From JAFDWI01 sp964449375 (GTDB lineage: Bacteria; Actinomycetota; Acidimicrobiia; Acidimicrobiales; Iamiaceae), in assembly GCA_964449375.1 (NCBI GenBank), contig CAYVAS010000007.1:7845-71844 (forward strand): DNA of 64,000 bases, in the 5' to 3' direction. Within the stretch, counting starts at the first letter, position 1; each line of letters opens with the position of its first letter. This document shows positions 25,818 to 34,590 of the stretch, piece after piece. The notes beneath the pieces were generated by a model. That model saw only the letters and a program-made list of their open reading frames with translations. It made no database searches and had not been told where the DNA came from. A program made the position numbers and the translations under genes.

Positions 25818-26854
25818 GCGGTTCCGGCGTCGCCCACCTGCGTGACGAGGCGCTGCTGCGCGTGGAGCATCTGGTCGTGGAGTTCCCCGCCGGTCGCCGT
25901 CGCAAGGTCCACGCGGTGAGCGACCTGAGCCTGGACCTGCAGAAGGGTGAGACCCTGGGCCTGGTCGGCGAATCCGGGTGCGGCAAGTCCACCACCGGGC
26001 GGGCCATCGTCCAGCTCCCCCCGCCCACCAGCGGCTCGGTCTCCTTCGACGGGATCGAGTTCACCGAACTGAACCGGCGGGAGCTGCGCCGTCAACGGCG
26101 TCGAATGCAGATGATCTTCCAGGATCCGATCTCGTCGCTGAATCCGCGACGCAAGGTCGGCGACATCGTGGCCGAGCCTCTGGAGATCTGGGGTATCGGC
26201 ACCGAGGAGGAACGCACCGCCAAGGTTCGTGAGGTCCTCGACGCCTGCGGACTCGACCCCGACGTCGCGATGGGCAAGTACCCCCACGAGTTCTCCGGAG
26301 GCCAGTGCCAGCGCATCTGCATCGCCCGGGCTCTGGTCCTGGACCCCGACGTGCTCATCTGCGACGAACCGGTGTCCGCTCTCGACGTGTCGGTACAGGC
26401 GCAGATCCTGAACCTGCTCGAGGACATGAAGGAGCGCTACGGGCTCACGTTGATCTTCATCGCCCACGACCTGGCCGTCGTCAAGAACGTGTCGGACCGG
26501 GTGGCGGTGATGTACCTGGGCAAGATGTGCGAGACGGGCTCCCCCGACGCCGTCTACGGCAACCCCGCCCACCCGTACACCGCGGCATTGCTGGCATCGA
26601 TCCCTTCTCCCGAGTACGACCCGAACCGCGACCACACTCCCCCCCTGGCCGGAGAACTGCCCTCGCCGATCGACCCGCCCAGCGGGTGCGGAACCCGCAC
26701 CCGCTGCCCCCGGGCCCAGGACGTCTGCGCCCAGGTCGAACCCGAGATCCGTGAGGTGGGCAACGGCCAGTTCGTGGCGTGCCACTTCCCCCTGGTGGGC
26801 GAACAGAGTGAAGCTGCACTGGCGGCACCGGAGAGGGCGACCGCCGGCGCCTGA
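25814..26854 (+). CDS. oligopeptide ABC transporter ATP-binding protein, DppF-like
   Basis: This 346-residue second ATPase of the importer has Walker A GESGCGKST (about 54-62), MIFQDPISSLNPRRKVGDI, signature FSGGQCQR and Walker B LICDEPVSALDVS. The signature has Cys in place of the usual Gln-Arg pattern (GGQCQR). The C-terminal GCGTRTRCPRAQDVC segment carries the family Cys residues. It forms a heterodimer with the DppD-like protein. It is the last gene of the operon; no substrate-binding protein gene is found on either side. Confidence 0.92.
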   Translation: MSGSGVAHLRDEALLRVEHLVVEFPAGRRRKVHAVSDLSLDLQKGETLGLVGESGCGKSTTGRAIVQLPPPTSGSVSFDGIEFTELNRRELRRQRRRMQMIFQDPISSLNPRRKVGDIVAEPLEIWGIGTEEERTAKVREVLDACGLDPDVAMGKYPHEFSGGQCQRICIARALVLDPDVLICDEPVSALDVSVQAQILNLLEDMKERYGLTLIFIAHDLAVVKNVSDRVAVMYLGKMCETGSPDAVYGNPAHPYTAALLASIPSPEYDPNRDHTPPLAGELPSPIDPPSGCGTRTRCPRAQDVCAQVEPEIREVGNGQFVACHFPLVGEQSEAALAAPERATAGA

Positions 26855-26926
26855 GGTCCAGGCGACCCGAGTTCCGCCGCGAGGTCGACCGGGGGCATCG
26901 GCGAATCGATGTGCAAGGATGGCGCG

Positions 26927-27403
26927 ATGGCCAATCCTCCTGCATTCGAGATCGACACCGACACCGTCTACCGGGCGACCATCACCACCGACCGCGGCGA
27001 CATCGTGGCGGACCTGGACCCGGAACTGGCGCCCAACACGGTCAACAACTTCGTCGTGCAGGCCCGCAACGGCTTCTACGACGGCCTGACCTTCCACCGG
27101 GTGGTCCCCGAGTTCGTGATCCAGGGCGGTGACCCGGAGGGCACCGGCCGCGGTGGGCCCGGCTACCAGTTCGCCGACGAGCCGGTCAAGGGTGCCTACA
27201 CCGACGGAGCGGTCGCCATGGCCAACGCGGGGCCGGACACCAACGGGTCGCAGTTCTTCATCTGCATCGACGACTGCCAGGCCAAGCTGGCGCCCAGCTA
27301 CAACCTGTTCGGCTACGTCGTGGAGGGCCTGGACGTCGCCAAGAGCATCCAGGTGGGAGACGTGATGCGCTCGGTGACGATCACCGAGACGTCCAAGAGC
27401 TAG
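26927..27403 (+). CDS. peptidyl-prolyl cis-trans isomerase, cyclophilin type
   Basis: This 158-residue single-domain cyclophilin contains FHRVVPEFVIQGGDPEGTG (about 52-70, with the catalytic Arg), AMANAGPDTNGSQFFI and FGYVVEGLDV. It is cytosolic, with no signal or lipobox. The ATG at 26927 has AAGGA 7 bases upstream, which decides the start over the earlier ATG at 26909. It accelerates proline isomerisation during folding. It stands alone, 27 bp before the acyl-CoA synthetase gene. Confidence 0.93.
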   Translation: MANPPAFEIDTDTVYRATITTDRGDIVADLDPELAPNTVNNFVVQARNGFYDGLTFHRVVPEFVIQGGDPEGTGRGGPGYQFADEPVKGAYTDGAVAMANAGPDTNGSQFFICIDDCQAKLAPSYNLFGYVVEGLDVAKSIQVGDVMRSVTITETSKS

Positions 27404-27430
27404 AGGACGCTCCCTTTCCCGCCACCCACC

Positions 27431-29056
27431 ATGGACATCGCCTACACCACCCTGTTCGACCGGATCGTCGACTCCTTCGGTGACCGTGAAGCCCTGGTGT
27501 GGCGCGACCGACGGTGGAGCCTCCAGGAGGTCCGCGAACGGGCCAACCGGTTCGCCAACGTGCTCGCCGCGCACGACGTGGGCCTGCGTGAGGATCCCGA
27601 CGAGGTCGCCGCCCACCGCTCCCCCCACGATCACGTCGCCCTGTACCTGCGCAACGGCACCGAGTACCTGGTCTCGATGCTGGGTGCCTGGCGGGCACGG
27701 GCGTGCGCGACGAACGTCAACTACCGCTATGTCGCCGACGAGCTCGCCCAGGTGCTCACCGACCAGGCCTGTGCCGCGGTGGTCTACCACGGGTCCTTCG
27801 CCGACACGCTCGCCGAGGTCCTCGAACGGATCGAACCGCCCCGACTGCTGCTGCGGGTCGACGACGGGGCCGGCGACGAGCTGTTGGCAGGCGCGCTCGA
27901 CTTCGCCGACGCGCTGGCCGCCGCCGACGGCGACGCGCCGCCGCGCACCGACCAGCACCCCTCCGACCGCTACGTGCTCTACACCGGAGGCACCACCGGT
28001 GCCCCCAAGGGCGTGTTGTGGCGCCAGGGCGACTTCATCGTCAAAGCCCTGGGCATGCGCCATCGTGACGGCACCGAGTTCGACGGGCCCGACGAAGTGC
28101 TCCGGCGGGCGGGTCGCCGCCGGCTGGTGTCGATGCCCCTTCCACCTTTCATGCACGGGGCCGCCCACTGGAACGCGCTGAGCACCTGGTTGTCCGCCGG
28201 CACCGTGGTGCTGCCCGACCAGGTGCTGCGATTCGACGCGCACGAAGCCTTGGCGGTGGCCGTCCGTGAAGACGTCACCGCCACCGTCATCGTCGGCGAC
28301 GCCTTCGCGCGGCCCCTGTGCGATGCACTCGACGCCGGGGCACCGGTGCCCACCGAGCTGCGGCATGTGATCTCCAGTGGGGCGATCCTGTCGCGCCCGG
28401 TCGCCGAGCGCCTCAGGGCCCACCTGCCCGAGATCCGGATCCTCGACGTGTTGGGCTCCTCGGAGGCCGGCCGTCAGGCGATCCACACCACCGGCCCGGG
28501 TGAGCAACTCGCGGGAAGCTTCGGACGCGACGCGGACACGGTCGTGGTCGACGCGACCCGCACTCGCCTCCTGGAACCCGGCGAACCCGAGCTGGGCTGG
28601 CTGGCCACCGGCGGCCGGGTGCCGCTGGCCTATCTGGGGGACCCGGAGAAGACCGCGGCGACGTTCCCCACCATCGAAGGTTCCCGCTACGTGGTGCCTG
28701 GTGACCGGGCACGCGTCTCCGCCGACGGTCGGATCGAACTGCACGGCCGGGAGTCGGTGACGATCAACTCCGGCGGCGAGAAGATCTTCGCCGAGGAGGT
28801 CGAGCGGGCCATCAAGGAGCACCCCGCGGTCGCGGACGTGCTGGTGGTCCCCCGTCCCAGCGAACGCTGGGGATCCGAGGTCGTGGCGATCGTGGCGCTG
28901 CACCCCGACGCCGAAGCCGATGCCGCCGTCCTCGCCGACACCGCCCGCGCCCACATCGCCGGGTTCAAGGTCCCCAAGGACTTCGTGTTCGTGGATCTGG
29001 TTCCCCGCTTTCCCAGCGGCAAGCCCGACTACGCCGCCGCCCGGGCTCTGAGCTGA
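27431..29056 (+). CDS. acyl-CoA synthetase (AMP-forming), FadD-like
   Basis: This 541-residue ANL-superfamily enzyme has the AMP-binding loop YTGGTTGAPKGV (about 182-193), a SSGAILSRP segment, the GSSEAG motif and the C-terminal hinge with NSGGEKIFAEEVE. The catalytic Lys lies in the final FPSGKPDYA block. It activates a carboxylate to the acyl-adenylate and then the CoA thioester. The LWRQGDF and PPFMHGAAHW segments resemble steroid or medium/long-chain FadD proteins of actinobacteria (compare FadD19/FadD3 types). The substrate class is inferred only. Confidence 0.9.
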   Translation: MDIAYTTLFDRIVDSFGDREALVWRDRRWSLQEVRERANRFANVLAAHDVGLREDPDEVAAHRSPHDHVALYLRNGTEYLVSMLGAWRARACATNVNYRYVADELAQVLTDQACAAVVYHGSFADTLAEVLERIEPPRLLLRVDDGAGDELLAGALDFADALAAADGDAPPRTDQHPSDRYVLYTGGTTGAPKGVLWRQGDFIVKALGMRHRDGTEFDGPDEVLRRAGRRRLVSMPLPPFMHGAAHWNALSTWLSAGTVVLPDQVLRFDAHEALAVAVREDVTATVIVGDAFARPLCDALDAGAPVPTELRHVISSGAILSRPVAERLRAHLPEIRILDVLGSSEAGRQAIHTTGPGEQLAGSFGRDADTVVVDATRTRLLEPGEPELGWLATGGRVPLAYLGDPEKTAATFPTIEGSRYVVPGDRARVSADGRIELHGRESVTINSGGEKIFAEEVERAIKEHPAVADVLVVPRPSERWGSEVVAIVALHPDAEADAAVLADTARAHIAGFKVPKDFVFVDLVPRFPSGKPDYAAARALS

Positions 29057-29092
29057 CCAGGGCCGACGCGGCGCCGGCGTCAGTCCTTGGTC
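29054..29092. terminator. possible hairpin between convergent genes
   Basis: Between the acyl-CoA synthetase and the small zinc-ribbon gene, gacgc/gcgtc forms an inner stem and gaccagg/ccttggtc an imperfect outer stem. The arms include both stop codons. It is a weak but plausible bidirectional terminator. Confidence 0.3.
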
Positions 29093-29283
29093 GCTACCGC
29101 GTTGGGTGTGACGTTCATCTTGGGCTCGTAGGCCGTCGCGGTGAACTCGTGGGCCTCACCCCGCACCACGACCCGCAGTTCGCCCCGACAGGCCTCACAA
29201 GGCCCCCAGAACCGGGCGACCACCCCCCGGGAACACCGCGGGCAGTCGAAGACGAGATCATCGGGGAAAGCCTCGGAACCCAC
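29080..29283 (-). CDS. small zinc-ribbon protein
   Basis: This 67-residue protein has two CxxC pairs, CPRC (about 14-17) and CEAC (about 29-32), separated by a short hydrophobic strand. A beta-rich Arg/Val C-terminus follows. The pattern suits a single zinc ribbon. The start is uncertain: GTG at 29283 gives the shortest sensible protein, without a clear ribosome binding site, and the frame is open further upstream. Small zinc ribbons often bind RNA, DNA or partner proteins; no family could be named. It is convergent with the acyl-CoA synthetase gene. Confidence 0.6.
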   Translation of the reverse strand: MGSEAFPDDLVFDCPRCSRGVVARFWGPCEACRGELRVVVRGEAHEFTATAYEPKMNVTPNAVATKD

Positions 29284-29450
29284 ACCGGCGAGTGTGGCAC
29301 ATCGGTGCCGTGTCCACCGCGCACCCACGACGTTTCCACCGGAGACCCACCGGGAATGCACAGGGTTTGGCCTCTTCCTTCCCACAGGCCGCCACGCGTA
29401 GCGTGCCCACGGAGCCCACACGAGACCCTGCTGTGAACGAGGAGCCCACG

Positions 29451-29804
29451 ATGTCGACCACCTTTCGGATCCTGGCCACCGACGCCACCGCCCATCTGGT
29501 GCGAGGTGCCGACACCTACGCGCCCGAAGGGCCCCTGACCACGTTCTTCGCGACCCGCCGTGGGGCGGGGATGATCGATTCGTGGGCGACCCGGGTCGCA
29601 AGCTTCCGCACGACCGACATCGCCAGCATCGAGCGCGTGGCCGCCAACGAGCCCGCTCAGGGAACGAACGCGCCGGTGAGCGCCAACGCGCACAGTCCCA
29701 CCGACAGCGCCCCACCGACCGTGTACACCGCCGGCGTGAGGCGTTCCTGTCCCTCCAGTACCAGCGCGCCGGCGATCGCCAGCGGAAACGCGCTGGTGGC
29801 GTAA
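29451..29804 (+). CDS. hypothetical protein, 3' end overlapping the convergent gene
   Basis: A 117-codon frame begins at an ATG with GAGGAG 6 bases upstream and a TAGCGT box at 29399-29404. The first 60 residues look protein-like (STTFRILATDATAHLVRGAD and onward, mixed hydrophobic and polar). The rest overlaps the end of the membrane glycosyltransferase gene by 148 bp and looks like an antisense shadow. The true gene may be a short protein with a mis-set stop, or the overlap may be real. No known domain is recognised. Confidence in the start is better than in the C-terminus. Confidence 0.4.
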   Translation: MSTTFRILATDATAHLVRGADTYAPEGPLTTFFATRRGAGMIDSWATRVASFRTTDIASIERVAANEPAQGTNAPVSANAHSPTDSAPPTVYTAGVRRSCPSSTSAPAIASGNALVA

Positions 29805-30784
29805 CGTTCGATCGAGTTGAGGTTCTCCGCCGACAGCGCTGCCGCGAGCACCACCACGGCGTACACGCCGTAGGTCGCCGGAAGCCGCAAGAACACCAGG
29901 ACGGCGAGCACCAGGAAGCCGAGCACGAACGGCACATGCAGCCCGGTGGTGAACGCGTCGGCGCCGGTCAGGGTGTCGGGAAGGGTCCAGAGGCGGTGCA
30001 GCGGCGTGGAGGTGTTGCGCAGCTCGTCCTGGATCTGCACCGGGGCCCAGAATCCGAAGCCCCGCGCCGCCGAGTAGGTGCAGAACGCGATGGTTCCCAC
30101 CGGAGCGGCCACCACCGCGGCGACCTGGGCGACCAGGCGGCCCCGCGGCCGCGGGGGCCAGTGACGGATCACCTCGACCACAGCGGCCGCGGCCAGCGCC
30201 ACTCCCACGGGCCGGCACAGTCCCGCGGCCAGACCCAACGCGGCGGCCAGCCACCACTTCTGGCGTCGCAGCGCCCAGATCCCCCACGCCGCGAGGGCCA
30301 CCAGGAGCGATTCCGAATAGGCCCAGGCCAGCACGAAGGCGCCCGGGAAGAGCATCCAGAACCACACCGACCGGTCCGCCGCTCCCACCGATGCTCCCTC
30401 CACCACGACCAGGCGGTGGATGCCCCACGCGGCGACCACCACCGCGACCTTCGCGAGCACCAGCAGCGCGAGGTCGGTGTTCCCGCCCAGCGGGAAGGAG
30501 AGCACCCGACCCAGGAACGGGTAGAGGGGAAAGAACCGGACCGCCTCCACGCTCTCGGCGGTGTAGCCGTTCTCGGCGATCATCCGGTAGAACCCACCGT
30601 CCCAGGACACCCATCCCAGCACCCCGTGGTACTGGGCAGGTCGATGGTCTGCGCCCAGAAGATGGCGCGTCACCACCGTGGCCATGACCCAGGCGACGAC
30701 GGTGAGCAACTGGGAGGTGACGAAGGCCAGCCCCACGACCAGCCAACGGTGGCGCCGCTGTGCGGTCATGGGCGTGGGGGTCAT
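29657..30784 (-). CDS. PIG-V-like GT-C membrane mannosyltransferase
   Basis: This 375-residue protein has about 8-10 membrane segments. The first loop carries WDGGFY near residue 55, like the catalytic WD/HWD loop of PIG-V/GPI mannosyltransferase 2 and related bacterial mannosyltransferases. A helix bundle with Arg-rich short loops follows. Such enzymes take sugar from polyprenyl-phosphate-mannose on the outer face of the membrane. The ATG at 30784 overlaps the stop of the upstream GT39-like gene (ATGA), so both are co-translated. The dpm-like gene at 36223-36984 could supply the donor. Confidence 0.75.
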   Translation of the reverse strand: MTPTPMTAQRRHRWLVVGLAFVTSQLLTVVAWVMATVVTRHLLGADHRPAQYHGVLGWVSWDGGFYRMIAENGYTAESVEAVRFFPLYPFLGRVLSFPLGGNTDLALLVLAKVAVVVAAWGIHRLVVVEGASVGAADRSVWFWMLFPGAFVLAWAYSESLLVALAAWGIWALRRQKWWLAAALGLAAGLCRPVGVALAAAAVVEVIRHWPPRPRGRLVAQVAAVVAAPVGTIAFCTYSAARGFGFWAPVQIQDELRNTSTPLHRLWTLPDTLTGADAFTTGLHVPFVLGFLVLAVLVFLRLPATYGVYAVVVLAAALSAENLNSIERYATSAFPLAIAGALVLEGQERLTPAVYTVGGALSVGLCALALTGAFVP

Positions 30785-32421
30785 GGAACGACCGGCTCGA
30801 ACACCGTCACGTTCTCGCTCTCGTAGAACCTGGCCTTCGCGTCGAGAATCTGCAGGTTGTCGGGTCGGTGACCGGTCAGCGCGGTGACGATCTGGGTGCA
30901 CACCCGTTCGTGGGTGGTGTAGCTCTCGCTCCACACGACGAAGATGCGCCGGTTCTCTCCGGCGCGCTGAAGGAGCGTCGCGGCAAAGTCCTCGGGGCTC
31001 TGGCTGGCGGTGCGGGCCGTGTAGTCGGTCCACTCCACGAACTCCGGATCACCGAAATGGGGGAACGATCCGAGCACCAGATCCGGCGGGAGCTGGCGGG
31101 CCAGCGCAGGCCCGAGCTGATCGGGACAGACCGCCACCACGTCGCCCGGTCCGGCGTGCCGGCCGATGGCCTCTGCGGCGTCGGCGGCCTGGGTGCGGGG
31201 CACGGTGGCGACCAGGTACCAGCCGGTCGCCGAGGCCATCAGCACCAGAGCGAGCGCGGCCCGCTGCACCAGTGGGCCGCGCAGCACCGTCACCCCGATC
31301 CCGGCCAATACGACCGCCAGGGGCACCCACACCGAGTTGTACCGCGGCTGGAACGCGGTGTTCGACACCAGCATCGTGCCCACGCCGATCGCGATCGTGA
31401 GGCCGACCAGCCAGGTGAGAGGGCGGCTGTGGGGTCGGGTGCGCAGGTCGAACTCGATGCGGCCCGATGCCACCCCGACCCCGAAGACGCCCACCAACAT
31501 CAGGGCCGCGACATACCAGCCGCCCACCTCGTTGGTCGCGTTCACGCCGCCGCCCAGGGCCTTGACCGTGTCGATCAGGACCGCGGGAGGCATGCTCCGC
31601 GTCGACCACGGGGTCCCGGTGTGGGCCTGCTGGTGCAACAAGGTGGGAACCCAGGGAAGAAACGTCGCCGCACCGGCTGCCAGGGCGCCCAGCACCCAGG
31701 CGGTGGCCCGGGCGGCGTCCCGCCGACCGGCACGGAGCTGGAGGACCAGTCGGGCGGTGACCAGCACCGCGGCGGCCAGGCCCAACCACAGTGCCCAGTA
31801 CTGGCTCCACAACAGGACCCCGGTGGCCACCGCCAGCCCGACCAGGGGCCCGGGGCGGGCACGTCGGAACGCGACGTCGGCGCACCAGACGGCGACCAGG
31901 GTCGCCAACATCACCAGTGAGTACATGCGGCTCTCGGTGCTGTAGCGGATCCCGAAGGGCAGCGCCGCCGCGATCGCCGCCGCCGCCCAGGCCACGGTCC
32001 GGCCGCCGACCCGCCGGCCGACCAGCCAGGTCATGGGGATCGTCGCCACCCCGAAGACCCCGGCCAGCGCCCGTACCGCGGTGTCCGAGGTGCCGAAGAG
32101 CTGCATCCAACCATGCAGCAGGACGTAGTACAGCGGCGGGTGTCCGTCGCGACGCAGCGCGTCGGGGATCTCGTCGAGCGGCAGCGAGGCGATGTTCACG
32201 GTGAGGGCCTCGTCCAGCCACATCGGCGAGGTCGTCCAGAAGCGCAGTCCCACCGCCACCACCGCGAGCCCGGCGAGACCCGCCAGGTCGAACAGCCGGT
32301 ACCGGCCCGACCGCGCCGGGAAGGCCCGGTCCTCCACCTCGTCTCCGAGAATCTCCCGGCCCCCTGGATCGGTTGCGGCGGTGGCGCGTCCAGACATCGG
32401 GGTCGAGGTCGAAGAGGCCAT
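30781..32421 (-). CDS. GT39-like (PMT_2) polytopic glycosyltransferase
   Basis: This 546-residue membrane protein belongs to the GT-C fold. After an N-terminal cytoplasmic tail (about 1-45), the first outer loop has MWLDEALT (about 67-74) with the conserved acidic pair. GHPPLYYVLLHGWM follows at about 93-106. About ten further helices and an extracytoplasmic C-terminal domain (about 430-546) follow. It probably moves mannose or another sugar from a polyprenyl-phosphate carrier to a protein or lipid. The start ATG is 9 bases after a TAATCT box. Confidence 0.82.
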   Translation of the reverse strand: MASSTSTPMSGRATAATDPGGREILGDEVEDRAFPARSGRYRLFDLAGLAGLAVVAVGLRFWTTSPMWLDEALTVNIASLPLDEIPDALRRDGHPPLYYVLLHGWMQLFGTSDTAVRALAGVFGVATIPMTWLVGRRVGGRTVAWAAAAIAAALPFGIRYSTESRMYSLVMLATLVAVWCADVAFRRARPGPLVGLAVATGVLLWSQYWALWLGLAAAVLVTARLVLQLRAGRRDAARATAWVLGALAAGAATFLPWVPTLLHQQAHTGTPWSTRSMPPAVLIDTVKALGGGVNATNEVGGWYVAALMLVGVFGVGVASGRIEFDLRTRPHSRPLTWLVGLTIAIGVGTMLVSNTAFQPRYNSVWVPLAVVLAGIGVTVLRGPLVQRAALALVLMASATGWYLVATVPRTQAADAAEAIGRHAGPGDVVAVCPDQLGPALARQLPPDLVLGSFPHFGDPEFVEWTDYTARTASQSPEDFAATLLQRAGENRRIFVVWSESYTTHERVCTQIVTALTGHRPDNLQILDAKARFYESENVTVFEPVVP

Positions 32422-32430
32422 GAGGACCAG

Positions 32431-32436
32431 AGATTA
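32431..32436 (-). promoter_or_regulatory. -10 box (TAATCT), leaderless promoter of the GT39/PIG-V pair
   Basis: On the minus strand TAATCT precedes the ATG at 32421 by 9 bases, with no Shine-Dalgarno sequence between. Confidence 0.5.
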
Positions 32437-32550
32437 GAGGCAACCGCCGACCACGACGGGGATCGACGGCGCCGGGACCGTGGCCTCCGAGGGATCCGTC
32501 GATCGGCGTACGCTGGGAGCTTTCCGCCCCAGATCACGAGGTGGCCACCG

Positions 32551-34557
32551 GTGGTGCATCCCGACCCGTTCGACAACGAGATCGTGTGGCGTCCGAGCGC
32601 CGACGCCCACACCGCGACCCGTATGGGACGGTTCCTGGCCTGGGCACGGGACCGGGGACACGGCGCTCTCGGCTCCTACGAGGAGGCCTGGGAGTGGTCG
32701 GTCCGGGAACCGGCAGCGTTCTGGGCGGCGCTCCGGGACCATTTCGAGCTGCCCGTCGCCGGGGAATCGACGGTGTTGGACCCGGGACCGGACTCTCCCA
32801 CCGGGTTGCCCGGGGCCCGCTGGTTCGTGGGTGCATCGCTGAATGCCGCCGAGGTCCTCCTGGCCGGAGCCGGCCGACCCGACGATGCGGTGGCGCTGCG
32901 TGCCCGGTCCCAGACCCGCGCGGATGTGACCGTGACCTGGGCGGAACTGCGCGCCGAGGTGGCCCGGGTGCGCCGGGGACTGGCCGGGCTCGGGGTGGGC
33001 CCGGGCGATGTCGTGGCCGCCTACGCCCCCAACATCCCCGAGACGATCGTGGCCTTCGCCGCCACCGCGTCGCTGGGCGCGACCTGGACCTCGTGCGCTC
33101 CCGAGTTCGGGATCCGCAGTGTGCTCGACCGGCTTTCCCAGACCCGACCCAAGGTGCTCTTCGGCATCGACGGCTACCGATTCGGCGGGCGGGCGATCCC
33201 CCGCTCCGACGAGGTGCGGGCGATCGCCGAGGCGCTCGGATCGCTGGAGGCGGTGGTGCACCTCGGCTACCTGGATCCGACCTCATCGGGTCCACCGGGC
33301 AGCACGGCCTGGGCCGACCTGGACGGCACCGAGGACCCGGGAGTGCTCCAGGTGCCCTTCGAGCATCCGCTCTGGGTGCTGTATTCGTCGGGCACGACCG
33401 GGCTGCCCAAGGCGATCGTGCACTCCCACGGCGGCATCACCCTGGAACACCACAAGGCGTTGGCGCTGCACGGCGACCTGGGCCCCGACGACGTGTTCTT
33501 CTGGTTCACCACGACCGGGTGGATGATGTGGAACTATCTGGTCTCCGGGTTGTCCGTGGGGGCGACGCTGGCGCTGTACGACGGCGACCCGGGCTCGGAG
33601 GATCTGGGTGTGCTGTGGCGGCTCGCCGAGGACTTCTCCATCAGCGCCTTCGGGGTCTCCGCGCCGTTCCTGGACGCCTGCCGGCACCGCGGGTTGCAAC
33701 CGTCCCGGGGTCGTGACCTGGGGTCCCTCCGGTGGTTGGGCTCCACCGGCGCGCCCCTGGGCGCGGCGTCCTACCGTTGGATCGCCGAGGAGTTCGACGA
33801 CGTGCCCATCTCGTCGATCAGCGGCGGCACCGACGTGTGCACCGCCTTCGTGGGCGGCGCGCCGCTGCTCCCGGTGCGCGCGGGGGTGATCCCCTGCCGT
33901 TTTCTGGGCGCCGACGTCCACGCCTTCGACTCCGCGGGAGAGCCGGTGATCGGCGTCGAAGGCGAACTGGTCGTGAAGACCCCGATGCCCTCGATGCCCG
34001 TGACCCTCTGGGACGATCCCGACGGCTCCCGGCTGCGCGCGTCGTACTTCCAGCGGTACCCCGACACCTGGTGCCACGGCGACTGGATCACGATCGCCCC
34101 CGATGGGTCGTGCGTGATCTCGGGCCGCTCGGACGCGACCCTGAACCGGGGTGGGGTCCGCCTGGGCACCGCGGACTTCTATGCGGTGATCGACGAGATC
34201 GACGGTGTCGCCGACTCGCTGGTGGTGCACCTGGACCAGCCCGGGGTCGACGAGCTGATCGCCTTCGTCGTCCCCGCGGCCGGAAGAGACATCGACGACG
34301 ACCTCATCGCCGAGATCCGAAAGAGACTGCGCGTGGAGCTCTCCCCCCGTCACGTACCCGACGAGATCGTCGCCGTGGACGCGGTCCCCCGGACCCTGTC
34401 GGGCAAGAAGACCGAGATTCCCGTCAAGAGGATCCTCGACGGCGCCCCGCCCGCCGAGGCACTGGCCGCCGGCGCGCTGGCCAACCCCGAGGCGGTGGAC
34501 ACCTACGTCGCCTGGGTCCGGGACCGGAAAGGCGTCACCGGCAACCCCCGCCACTAG
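32551..34557 (+). CDS. acetoacetate-CoA ligase (acetoacetyl-CoA synthetase)
   Basis: This 668-residue ANL enzyme has the acetoacetyl-CoA synthetase N-terminal domain (FDNEIVWRPSADA to about residue 90). It also has AMP loop YSSGTTGLPKAIVH (about 280), GWMMWNYLVSGLSVG, the GGTDVC motif and the C-terminal Lys segment TLSGKKTEIPVK. It forms acetoacetyl-CoA from acetoacetate, ATP and CoA, linking ketone use with central metabolism. Two GTG codons (32551, 32554) are possible starts; GAGGTGG lies about 8 bases upstream. A TACGCT box near 32509-32514 may be its promoter. Confidence 0.9.
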   Translation: MVHPDPFDNEIVWRPSADAHTATRMGRFLAWARDRGHGALGSYEEAWEWSVREPAAFWAALRDHFELPVAGESTVLDPGPDSPTGLPGARWFVGASLNAAEVLLAGAGRPDDAVALRARSQTRADVTVTWAELRAEVARVRRGLAGLGVGPGDVVAAYAPNIPETIVAFAATASLGATWTSCAPEFGIRSVLDRLSQTRPKVLFGIDGYRFGGRAIPRSDEVRAIAEALGSLEAVVHLGYLDPTSSGPPGSTAWADLDGTEDPGVLQVPFEHPLWVLYSSGTTGLPKAIVHSHGGITLEHHKALALHGDLGPDDVFFWFTTTGWMMWNYLVSGLSVGATLALYDGDPGSEDLGVLWRLAEDFSISAFGVSAPFLDACRHRGLQPSRGRDLGSLRWLGSTGAPLGAASYRWIAEEFDDVPISSISGGTDVCTAFVGGAPLLPVRAGVIPCRFLGADVHAFDSAGEPVIGVEGELVVKTPMPSMPVTLWDDPDGSRLRASYFQRYPDTWCHGDWITIAPDGSCVISGRSDATLNRGGVRLGTADFYAVIDEIDGVADSLVVHLDQPGVDELIAFVVPAAGRDIDDDLIAEIRKRLRVELSPRHVPDEIVAVDAVPRTLSGKKTEIPVKRILDGAPPAEALAAGALANPEAVDTYVAWVRDRKGVTGNPRH

Positions 34558-34590
34558 CATCGGTGCGTCCAACGTCTTCACAGGTACTCA

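Noticed and set aside
25667..28954. A 1095-codon minus-strand frame across the transporter and cyclophilin genes
   Set aside because: The genes on the plus strand have all expected motifs; the long frame is a GC-driven shadow with low-complexity residues.
29340..29400. Possible DnaA boxes or an origin-like spacer
   Set aside because: The TTTCCACC and CCCACAGG words differ from TTATCCACA, and no AT-rich element or dnaA/dnaN gene is near.
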